Below, piece after piece: positions 52,448 through 60,245 of a stretch of 64,000 bases of DNA (the first letter of the stretch is position 1; each line of letters opens with the position of its first letter). The stretch lies in contig NZ_JMME01000002.1 of the NCBI RefSeq assembly GCF_000686945.1, positions 186,001-250,000 of the forward strand. Direction: 5' to 3'. Source of the DNA: Selenomonas sp. AE3005. Its GTDB lineage: Bacteria; Bacillota; Negativicutes; Selenomonadales; Selenomonadaceae. Position numbers and translations under genes: made by a program. The notes below the pieces were generated by a model that saw only the letters and a list, made by a program, of their open reading frames with translations, was not told where the DNA came from and searched no databases.

Positions 52448-53209
52448 ATGGATGTATTGAGAACTATAGCTGCTGCTTGGGATAAAATAGATATGACGAT
52501 GCAGTATTTTGAAAGAGAACATACAATAATAGCGATAGTTTTCATTATTATGTTCTTTGCTGCAATAGGATATGGTTTATATGTCATGTATGGTCTGTGG
52601 TCTGGTGAAAAGCAAAGAACTCCTGATGAAGTTAGTAATGATGCTTTTTTATATGCCGTAAAAATAATATCAGCAGTAGTCGTTTTTTGCATTTTCTTGT
52701 TATATGCCCAGGCAACAGATATATATGATAATATGGATCGTAGCAAAATTGCATTGGTCGAAAGTATAAAGAAAGAAGAAATTCGAGAACAAATAAATGA
52801 TGCGGTCGGAGTTGATAGGGTGGTGGCCTCATTTGAAAGTGATGAAAGATGGGAGGATTATAAAACAGTATCTGTTGGTTTGCAGGCAAGTGACCAAAAT
52901 AGTGATTTATATGTTTGGAAATTTAACGGAGGGTATGAAGCCAGTTTTTTGGTTAACAAAAATGGCTATATTTATGGGGCAGCATTCCAGCTGCCAGAGG
53001 GAAAATATATAGAAAACAAAGATAAACTGTTATTGTTTGTAAATAAAGTGGTTTATGTTGATGTTTCTCCAGATGTTTTAAATGAGGCTGTTGATGAAGT
53101 GGTCGCAGGAAAAACAACAGCATTTTATAGTAATAATGCCAAGAGAGATTATCTTATGTATTTCGATGGTAAAAAATTCATAATAGAAGCATATGTGCCC
53201 CGAAAATAA
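52448..53209 (+). CDS. Membrane-anchored protein with exported beta-rich domain
   Basis: A 253-residue protein. Two membrane spans (about 23-48, TIIAIVFIIMFFAAIGYGLY, and about 66-90, VKIISAVVVFCIFLLYAQ), then ~160 residues likely on the other side of the membrane (YVWKFNGGYEASFLVNKNGY, VVYVDVSPDVLNEAVDEVVA). No domain recognised. It is five bases after the GAP1-like gene, so part of the operon. Role may be a sensor or effector at the envelope. Confidence 0.55.
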   Translation: MDVLRTIAAAWDKIDMTMQYFEREHTIIAIVFIIMFFAAIGYGLYVMYGLWSGEKQRTPDEVSNDAFLYAVKIISAVVVFCIFLLYAQATDIYDNMDRSKIALVESIKKEEIREQINDAVGVDRVVASFESDERWEDYKTVSVGLQASDQNSDLYVWKFNGGYEASFLVNKNGYIYGAAFQLPEGKYIENKDKLLLFVNKVVYVDVSPDVLNEAVDEVVAGKTTAFYSNNAKRDYLMYFDGKKFIIEAYVPRK

Positions 53210-53254
53210 TATGCGTTGTCGCTTGTGAATTATAATATGTGGGAGGAATGTAAG

Positions 53255-53890
53255 ATGCGTGTAGAGGGACATTGGGATACAGATTTGGGGAAATTTATAC
53301 CGAAAAATAAGGATGAAGGTGGAGCCGCGTTTATTATATTTTGTTTAGTGGCTTATGGCATATATACTGTATGCTTGTCGATATACTTATCTTTAGCAAC
53401 GGCATATACATCTGTGTTTATGCCGGATGAACCCCATATGGCATATGATACATTTTATGCTGATGGAATAAAGCATTTAGCGGAACAACATGCACAGAAA
53501 ATTGTGTTAGATAATCAAATTAAATCATGGCAAAACATAGGATGGGTTAATGATAAACAAGCGACAAGGGGCTTTCAATGTGAATCAGATGATGTATCAT
53601 CTGAAATACTAAAAAAAGTTAATGTTAATCCTGCTGATATTTGGTATAAAACCAATCAACATAGTATAGTGCAATCTGTGATTTGTGTAAAAACGACGTT
53701 GTTTACAAATGGAAAAGAATTAAAAATAGATGGTAGTGGTGATAATCTGGAAATAATACAGTATTTTGTTGTAAGGATGTCTTTGGATTCTAAAAGAAAT
53801 ATATTGGTGGAACATAAATTTTCAAATGAACAGATTGTTCCCTGTTATTGTAATTACGATTTGGAAAAATTATCTAAAGTTGTTTTATGA
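53255..53890 (+). CDS. Single-span membrane protein with soluble C-terminal domain
   Basis: A 211-residue protein with a long hydrophobic region (GGAAFIIFCLVAYGIYTVCL, residues 23-42, extending to about 55) and a ~150-residue hydrophilic domain (YDTFYADGIKHLAEQHAQKI..CVKTTLFTNGKELKIDGSGD). No family recognised. ATG 53255 follows GGGAGG at the right distance; an upstream TTG is less likely. Last gene of the operon, ended by the terminator at 54040. Likely partner of the previous membrane protein. Confidence 0.55.
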   Translation: MRVEGHWDTDLGKFIPKNKDEGGAAFIIFCLVAYGIYTVCLSIYLSLATAYTSVFMPDEPHMAYDTFYADGIKHLAEQHAQKIVLDNQIKSWQNIGWVNDKQATRGFQCESDDVSSEILKKVNVNPADIWYKTNQHSIVQSVICVKTTLFTNGKELKIDGSGDNLEIIQYFVVRMSLDSKRNILVEHKFSNEQIVPCYCNYDLEKLSKVVL

Positions 53891-54039
53891 GCATCTACTT
53901 TCTGTTATATGCAGTCAAAGTCTGGCTAAATTCCAATAACAATGAATGATAAAGATGGATTTGTATATAATAGGAAAATCGCATGATATTTAATTTTGCT
54001 ATACTGTGATTTTATGTCTTTATATGTAGTGGTCTATAA

Positions 54040-54084
54040 ATACCGATGATAAATTGGATTAAACCAAACATCGGTATTTTTTTG
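54040..54084 (+). terminator. Terminator after the chaperone-GTPase operon
   Basis: ATACCGATG / CATCGGTAT arms with a ~20-base loop, then TTTTTTTG. It separates the 38.8-53.9 kb operon from the PcfJ-like 2-3 operon. The remainder of 53891-54100 is AT-rich spacer. Confidence 0.8.
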
Positions 54085-54100
54085 TTTTTTCTTATCTCTA

Positions 54101-54156
54101 TCAAATATGAGTGACTAAAAAAAATTCTCCCAACCGCATGATTAATCTATTATAAA
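54101..54156 (+). promoter_or_regulatory. TCAAATATGA operator and promoter of the PcfJ-like 2-3 operon
   Basis: TCAAATATGA (54101-54110) then TATAAA (54151-54156). The dyad centre is about -58 from the inferred start at 54163, a ~105-base leader precedes the gene, and there is no good -35. Confidence 0.65.
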
Positions 54157-54267
54157 ATGAAACCATAGATTACAGGACACTACCATTCATCAACGAGGAG
54201 GTATGACAACTATTAGATGATGAATGCAGCTATTGGTGTAGGCTTCTAAAAGAAAGGAGCATAACTA

Positions 54268-56289
54268 ATGCAAGGGAAGACTTTTTGCTATGACTTTTTC
54301 AACAAGGCGTGGGAGCGATGCCAAGACAGTGATTTGGGCTCGGAGTTCCTTGAACATATTCCAGTCCATTTTATTGTCCATCGCCAGAAAGGAGCTGCTG
54401 CCTCCTTTAAGAATGTTGTCTGGTGTCAGGATCATGATACCTATGAGGAGGTGCTGTCCTATGAAAATTATCATTTAACCACTAAAAAAGGTTGCAGTTT
54501 TCGTGGCTTGATTGGAATGGAGCCACCATCTTTCTCTACAAGGACAACGATACGCTGGCGGGTTTTCTACTGTGAGCAGTCTGGTATTGTTACCATAAGC
54601 GCAGACAATGCAGATATCGTGATGACCTTATACAAGGATAAAAGTTTGGATGAACGGGTATATCGGCCTCATTTGCGGCAGTATCGTACAGATAGCCTGT
54701 CCATTCAGTTGTCAGATAAAAAAATTATTCCAAAGGATAAATTTCAACAGATACCATTACCTGTTGTGGAAGCAGCCCTGCATTACTTGCAGGATGAGGC
54801 TGAAAAGCTCTATGGAAAACGACCCAGGTTGCCTGCAAGTTGGTCAGGAGATTGTTTTAAATCTAATCAATCACGTCTGACAGCGTTTGTCCATTTTCCA
54901 TTCGACATGAATCTTTGGTGTCTGAAAGATTACTTTAATGACAAACGTAAATACAACAAGTTATTCATAGAGAATGAATCGGATAGATTCTCGTGTTTAT
55001 GCAATGTATGGGGGCTCAATAGTTCCGCATATATTAAAAATTTATATGACAATAATCCCTTGTCAATTCCTATTGTGTCTTTGCTAAACTATTTGGGAAT
55101 CAAACGTCGCGAACTGGTGGAATCATTGCTTCAGATTGAGGGATTATGGGGGAGTTCTTTAGCTGAAGACTGTAAAAAATATATACTGAGCCAGTCGTAT
55201 GGTGGAATGCATTACGAGAGCTTTACCAATTCATGTTTTGAAGATAAAGCGAAAATGCGAACTTTTCTTAACCAATACAGAAGCACCTTCAACACATGTT
55301 TTTCCTTTTTTTTCTACTGCCATTGGCGATTGTGGAAATATGGGGAAGAGGATCTTACAAATCATCTGTTGCTTCTGCATAAACATTGGCAGGATAAATA
55401 CTTGCATGATTTTAAGCTCTTTTTTAATTATTATCCAGATTTGCCTTCAGAATGGAAAGATCGTCTGGGAAAAGAAGGCTTCAGTATGAATGTTCACAAT
55501 GAAATGGTACATATTATTAACAACGAGAAGCTAGATTGGCCTGAGTTCATCTACAGTGAAAAACAAGTTGGTTATGAATGTGAAATTGATGGTTTTTCTT
55601 TCCGCCTTATTTACAATAATGACGCATATCAAACTATTATGGGGGAATTGGTATTTAACTTTCCTGGAAAAGATACTGTTCTGCCAGATGTAGGAATCCT
55701 GCGTGTGGCTGTCTACAAGGACGGACGTGTAGTAGCATACATAGAATTACATGGTATTGCCAAGATTATCATGCATAATGATGCGTTACAGGCACGTTCC
55801 AGCTTTTGTTCTGCTTCTATTCGCGTGGCTTTTCTGCATTGGTTGAAATGGACAGGGCTTTGGGAAAAATATGGGCCATACTATGAGGATGACCTTATCG
55901 TATTAGATGAAGAGGTTCAAGCAAAACCGATTTCAAAAGATATTGGGATAAGCCTTTACGAGCTTTTGCACTTGCCTGAAACAGAAGACGGCTATTATCT
56001 GAGGCTTCACCAGGCTTTTTTGAAATCACGTCCACTTTGTTTTGATACAGTACCTCGTGAAATTGATGATGCTGAGACAGAAATGGCCTATCTTATGGAT
56101 TTGTTCCCCTACGGAAAACGTCTTTATGAGGCCGCATTTGATGGAAACAGCGAGGCTATGTATGCGCTTTCTCTTTGCTATTACAATGGTCGTGAACGTG
56201 AGACACTTTTTCCACCCGATAAAGAAAGTGCTGATTTTTGGAATCGGTCAAGGTTCGAGCAGTTAAAAAGAAAGAAGGTAATAAAATGA
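54268..56289 (+). CDS. PcfJ-like protein with Sel1-like tail, paralogue 2
   Basis: A 673-residue paralogue of the gene at 32.5 kb. Shared landmarks: the N-terminal ~90 residues (WCQDHDTYEEVLSYENYHLT), GKRPRLPA, FVHFPFDMNLWCLKDYF (compare IERPFDINIVFLKNFF) and WECEINGYNF-like VGYECEIDGFSFRLI. The PcfJ core is degenerate: the FNNCV Cys and the QALGKYN block are not kept. A Sel1-like tail follows (LYEAAFDGNSEAMYALSLCY). Its stop overlaps the next start (ATGA), so it is an operon with the membrane gene and paralogue 3. AAAGGAG precedes ATG. Confidence 0.6.
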   Translation: MQGKTFCYDFFNKAWERCQDSDLGSEFLEHIPVHFIVHRQKGAAASFKNVVWCQDHDTYEEVLSYENYHLTTKKGCSFRGLIGMEPPSFSTRTTIRWRVFYCEQSGIVTISADNADIVMTLYKDKSLDERVYRPHLRQYRTDSLSIQLSDKKIIPKDKFQQIPLPVVEAALHYLQDEAEKLYGKRPRLPASWSGDCFKSNQSRLTAFVHFPFDMNLWCLKDYFNDKRKYNKLFIENESDRFSCLCNVWGLNSSAYIKNLYDNNPLSIPIVSLLNYLGIKRRELVESLLQIEGLWGSSLAEDCKKYILSQSYGGMHYESFTNSCFEDKAKMRTFLNQYRSTFNTCFSFFFYCHWRLWKYGEEDLTNHLLLLHKHWQDKYLHDFKLFFNYYPDLPSEWKDRLGKEGFSMNVHNEMVHIINNEKLDWPEFIYSEKQVGYECEIDGFSFRLIYNNDAYQTIMGELVFNFPGKDTVLPDVGILRVAVYKDGRVVAYIELHGIAKIIMHNDALQARSSFCSASIRVAFLHWLKWTGLWEKYGPYYEDDLIVLDEEVQAKPISKDIGISLYELLHLPETEDGYYLRLHQAFLKSRPLCFDTVPREIDDAETEMAYLMDLFPYGKRLYEAAFDGNSEAMYALSLCYYNGRERETLFPPDKESADFWNRSRFEQLKRKKVIK

Positions 56290-57152
56290 AAGGGAATAAA
56301 TTGTGGTTCATCTTTGCGGGAGTCTTGCTTTTGCTGGCTGGAAGTTATGGTATCTTTAGCTTCAATAATGCTTGGGCTCCAATCCTAGTGATTATTGGCT
56401 CCGTCAGTATCTGTTTGGCGGCCAGCGTACCCATGACAACTTTGAGGGAAGCATTAGCTTACTGTCCAGCAGTCGGGTATAAACCTATCCCTCATGAACC
56501 AGCCTTAATTGCCCGTATCTTTATGAGCATGTCTTGTATTGCCCGGTGTGGTGGTATTTTAGCACTGGAAAAGTTCATGAATGGTAAATATGACAATTTT
56601 ATTTACCATATGGGAAAAAATATGGTTATAGATGGAATGGATCCGGATTTTGTCAAGTCCGTGCTTTTAAATAATATCCGTCAAATGCAAAGACGGAGGG
56701 AGTTGAAGGTGCGCTATTTGCGGCAAATAGGCTTTCTGTTTTTCTATATTGGCTTTTCCGTAAGTATTATCGGCGGCCTTGCCTACGGTGGTCGTATGAT
56801 CAAGGCGCAGGAAATATCAGTAGAAGGTATGGAACTGTTAATAGGGATAACCGCGATTTTCCTTATATTAGGACTTCTCTTTGCTTTTTTGTTATCCTTT
56901 AGGGAAAAGAACAGTTCGTTTCAGGCAGCTCAAATTCAACGGCAAATACTGGCCGGTATATTGGCAGTGCAGTGTGGAGATTCCTTTAATGCCATACTTC
57001 GCCAACAGTATACATTTCTTTCCTCTGAGGAAGTGAAACTTTTGAGTGAAACACCTCTATTACCGGAGGTACAGTCTTATTCTGAAGCCAGTTATGACAA
57101 GACTGTAACTGCTATACGTAATAGCTTGAGAGAATTTAACAGTACTATATAG
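56286..57152 (+). CDS. Four-span membrane protein between PcfJ-like paralogues
   Basis: A 288-residue protein with paired membrane spans near the N-terminus (LWFIFAGVLLLLAGSYGIFS, about 5-24, and ILVIIGSVSICLAASV) and a second pair (IGFLFFYIGFSVSIIGGLAY; LIGITAIFLILGLLFAFLLS). Between and after them are charged helical domains. No family recognised. It is coupled by ATGA overlap to the preceding PcfJ-like gene and lies 12 bases before the next, so it likely forms a complex with one or both of them. Confidence 0.55.
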   Translation: MKGNKLWFIFAGVLLLLAGSYGIFSFNNAWAPILVIIGSVSICLAASVPMTTLREALAYCPAVGYKPIPHEPALIARIFMSMSCIARCGGILALEKFMNGKYDNFIYHMGKNMVIDGMDPDFVKSVLLNNIRQMQRRRELKVRYLRQIGFLFFYIGFSVSIIGGLAYGGRMIKAQEISVEGMELLIGITAIFLILGLLFAFLLSFREKNSSFQAAQIQRQILAGILAVQCGDSFNAILRQQYTFLSSEEVKLLSETPLLPEVQSYSEASYDKTVTAIRNSLREFNSTI

Positions 57153-57164
57153 GGGGGACGGGAT

Positions 57165-59234
57165 ATGAATAACTGGGCTTTTACGTTTCATATTGAAAAT
57201 GGGGCATGGAAGGAACGTAAAAATGCTTCTTTTCTCGAAAAAGACATTTCCGAGATCCCAATTGTACCTATTGTTGAATTTTATCTAGAACGTACAGGTG
57301 AGAAATGGGAAAAGGCATGGTGCGAGAAACATCATGCCTATGAGGAAATTCAGTCTTGTAAAAATGATCAGGTCATTACTAAAAATGGTTGCAATTTAGA
57401 AGGATTGGTAGTGCCTGTAAAGAACTATGTATATCAATCGGAGAATAGATTTTTCAATGAACCATCAAGCATTACTGTATGCTGGCAGGTACATAATCGT
57501 CCTGCAGATAAAATGGTGTATTTAGAATATGACACGATAGATATACTCTTTAACTGGGAAAAGGAAAAAACAAATGAATTTATAGCTGTACCATCTCTTG
57601 TGGGAAACCATAAATATACTGTTTCATTATCTATAGCAGAAGGAACGACTGATAATCCATATATCAAATTGCCCTATGCTGTCATGGTATGTGCTTTAAA
57701 AGCATTGCAGGATAACGCTTCGTCAATTTATGGTTTTACTCCAAGGGTATTTATCAACTCCAAGCCGGAGGATGAATACTCCTCACGTAGCTATCAAAGT
57801 GGTTATGATCTTGAGCTCAAAGCATTTTTGAAAAGACCGCTCGACATGAGCATATTTTACTTCCGTAAATTTTTCCCGCCCCATAAGGAAGGAGATACAA
57901 GAGCGGAAAGAAATGACTTTGACATCTTGTTCCCCCGTGATCAAAGGGAAAATTTCCTATCTCTTGCCAAGCACTTGCATTTTGAGCCCACCCAAGAACA
58001 TCGACAATTGTATGAGAGTAATCCATTAGCACTGATTCTCCACATTGTGCTACCTGAGCTTGGCATAGAGACCTCCGACTTGATAAGTAAATTTGATCAT
58101 CTGGAAAGCTTCTGCGGTAAGCGTATAGGCGAAGATACATATAGGAACAGGATGTTTTTTGATCCGTTGCACCAAAAAGAAAATGATGAGGATGATGATG
58201 AAACCAATGCGTACAAAAGCCTGAGATTTTACTGCCAGTGGCTCCGCCAACACATTTCAGAGGAGAAATTGGCAGAGCGTCTTCTGGTAGCCCAGAAAAA
58301 TTGGCGTGGTTGGAAGCTGGTTGCTCTTGAATATTTTAGAAAATATTATTCCCAGGTGCCACAGGCGTGGAAGGATGAGCTCATAGCTAATGGACTAAGT
58401 GCAGATCTTCGAGACAAGCTCTCCATCCTGGAGCAGAAGGAGCATGAGTTAGGGAAGAATGTTCAATATTACCCAGAAGCACCTGACTGGGAGTGTAAAA
58501 TCAATGGTTATAATTTCCGACTGATACCTTCCATTGATAAATTTAAACGTATGGCCTGGAACCTTTCTTCCTCCCATGTAACGCAACGGATGGATGAAGT
58601 GAAGGAAAAGTCAATTTCCTGCTTTGCTGTGGAGCGGAATGGCAGATATCTGGGTTTTATCTGGTTGCAAGACAAAACTGTTATGTTGGATTGGTTTCCT
58701 GAATACAAGAATTATATCTTGATGGCAAAGTGCCATATTGCCTTCCTCTATTGGATGAAACGTAACGGCTTGGAAAGAAATTTATGCCTAAACGATGATG
58801 ATTCTTATGTGGCGTTGAATCAGCCCTTTAATGTGGAGCCAGTGCAAAAGGATCAAGAATGGGAAAAACTGAGCATTTTGGAAATGATGTCAAAAACACC
58901 GCGCGCTGGTTATTACCTAAGTTATTACCGCAAGCTTGTAGAAGGCAGATTGTTGAGAACCTATTCTCCTGCACTGACAGAGGATGAAGGGGAGTATATT
59001 GCCAAGCATTATACATGGGGAATCCCTATATATGAGGCTGCAGTAAGAGGGAATGCGGAAGCCCAATATGTTATGAGCCTGTTTTATCGTGATGGTGTAT
59101 GTACAGCTTATCCTGACAGAAGGCGTGGTGAGGAATGGTACAAACGAGCTGTAGAAAGCGGTTGGCTTGAGATTGCCCCGGACCAAGGTGATATACAGAT
59201 TGCTGGATTTCCTCTGCCCAAAATGAAAAATTAA
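57165..59234 (+). CDS. PcfJ-like protein with Sel1-like tail, paralogue 3
   Basis: A 689-residue paralogue of the proteins at 32.5 and 54.3 kb. N-terminus NNWAFTFHIENGAWKERKNA, then EIPIVPIVEFYLERTGEKWE (compare RLPIVPLVEW in paralogue 1). FLKRPLDMSIFYFRKFF and WECKINGYNFRLIPS are shared blocks. The PcfJ-core Cys and QALGKYN residues are replaced. Sel1-like tail: YEAAVRGNAEAQYVMSLFYR and RRGEEWYKRAVESGW. It has an imperfect acidic stretch (ENDEDDDETN, about 340-349). GGGGGGACGGG precedes ATG. Last gene before mobile-element scars. Confidence 0.6.
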   Translation: MNNWAFTFHIENGAWKERKNASFLEKDISEIPIVPIVEFYLERTGEKWEKAWCEKHHAYEEIQSCKNDQVITKNGCNLEGLVVPVKNYVYQSENRFFNEPSSITVCWQVHNRPADKMVYLEYDTIDILFNWEKEKTNEFIAVPSLVGNHKYTVSLSIAEGTTDNPYIKLPYAVMVCALKALQDNASSIYGFTPRVFINSKPEDEYSSRSYQSGYDLELKAFLKRPLDMSIFYFRKFFPPHKEGDTRAERNDFDILFPRDQRENFLSLAKHLHFEPTQEHRQLYESNPLALILHIVLPELGIETSDLISKFDHLESFCGKRIGEDTYRNRMFFDPLHQKENDEDDDETNAYKSLRFYCQWLRQHISEEKLAERLLVAQKNWRGWKLVALEYFRKYYSQVPQAWKDELIANGLSADLRDKLSILEQKEHELGKNVQYYPEAPDWECKINGYNFRLIPSIDKFKRMAWNLSSSHVTQRMDEVKEKSISCFAVERNGRYLGFIWLQDKTVMLDWFPEYKNYILMAKCHIAFLYWMKRNGLERNLCLNDDDSYVALNQPFNVEPVQKDQEWEKLSILEMMSKTPRAGYYLSYYRKLVEGRLLRTYSPALTEDEGEYIAKHYTWGIPIYEAAVRGNAEAQYVMSLFYRDGVCTAYPDRRRGEEWYKRAVESGWLEIAPDQGDIQIAGFPLPKMKN

Positions 59235-59350
59235 TAGAGCTAATATTTTTCAGAGGGAGCCCCATCCGTGTGAGCATCACAGTACATGACCATGAAGGGG
59301 TGGAGGCTGATGATTTTTCCATAGTGAACTAAAAGTGCAGAATTGAAACA

Positions 59351-59408
59351 GCATACGGTTTGCGTTGCTGAGTGGCCAGTAGCTAACGCAAACCGAATGC
59401 TTGAAAAA
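59351..59408 (+). terminator. Long hairpin/terminator after the PcfJ-like operon
   Basis: Arms GCATACGGTTTGCGTTGCT (59351-59369) and AGCTAACGCAAACCGAATGC (59381-59400) pair with three mismatches or bulges; TTGAAAAAAA follows. Likely transcript end, though without a T-run on the plus strand. Confidence 0.55.
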
Positions 59409-59660
59409 AATGATTAATGGGGGTATAGAATAAGACAGTCTATAAAAGATAGTGATGTGCTATGAGAATACATAGAATTTCGATAAACATGGAATATCGT
59501 AACATAAATATTAGAAATTTATTAAAATATATTGACGCATATTTTGCCCAGTGATATTATTAAAAATGTAGGAACAACAATCTACATCAATGTTGAATTT
59601 TGTAGTTATATAAAAAATATTGATATTGAACTGATTTAATTTATTGCAAAAAACGGATTA

Positions 59661-59804
59661 ATTATAACGCCGTTGTTCCAGTTTTGCCGCAGGCAAAACT
59701 TCCTCTTGGCGTTTCAACGAGGCGGGAGATATATGCTCACCGCCTGTTAGTAAATTAGGAACTCGCCACCTATAGAGGTGGGAGACATCTTCTTCCGAGT
59801 TATA
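59661..59804 (-). repeat. 140-bp structured repeat, copy B (inverted)
   Basis: On the minus strand: TATAACTCGGAAGAAGATG ... GAACAACGGCGTTATAAT, the same element as at 9844-9984 but in the opposite direction and with TATAGAG in place of TGCAGAG in the first hairpin loop and a different following loop. Flanks differ, so it is an independent insertion. The rest of 59410-60245 is AT-rich and without a gene. Confidence 0.6.
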
Positions 59805-59977
59805 TTATTTGATTAAATGAAACCAATTCCATGTTGATATGGTAATAAATCTTAATTGTGTTGTTTCTATGCTGTGATTCATCTTATATGTGCTCGTGAA
59901 CAATATGAGGGACAAAAGATGTTAGCCAATAGCATATAGTATCAAAAAATACTTGGTGTGCTGTTCATTTTATGAAG

Positions 59978-60033
59978 AAGCCGGAGTAGACAATTGACAC
60001 TTATCGTGTCGAAGTCTTCTCCGGCTTTTTTTC
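59978..60033 (+). terminator. Terminator-like hairpin upstream of the chimeric ORF
   Basis: AAGCCGGAG / CTCCGGCTT arms around an inner hairpin (GACAC / GTGTC), followed by TTTTTTCTT. A strong intrinsic terminator with no gene before it for several hundred bases, so it is probably a scar of lost mobile DNA. Confidence 0.75.
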
Positions 60034-60245
60034 TTAGACAAACAAAATATCGTGCCTGAGTTGCAATAGGGCAAAGGATATTCTTATATGGCAAAATGAT
60101 TTTGATTTTATAAAATCTATTTTGCCATTTTGGAGTACCCTCTCCTTATTGCACCCATTTTGAGGAAATACAGGTCTGTGGACTCCAGAAGGTTCACAGG
60201 CCTTTTTCTGTGTCCTTTGCCCGGCTCAGGGGAAAGGACACTATC

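Noticed and set aside
59246-59331. Short frame VSITVHDHEGVEADDFSIVN after PcfJ-like 3
   Set aside because: Too short, no ribosome site; may be a remnant of a conjugative-element gene, but the evidence is too thin to list.
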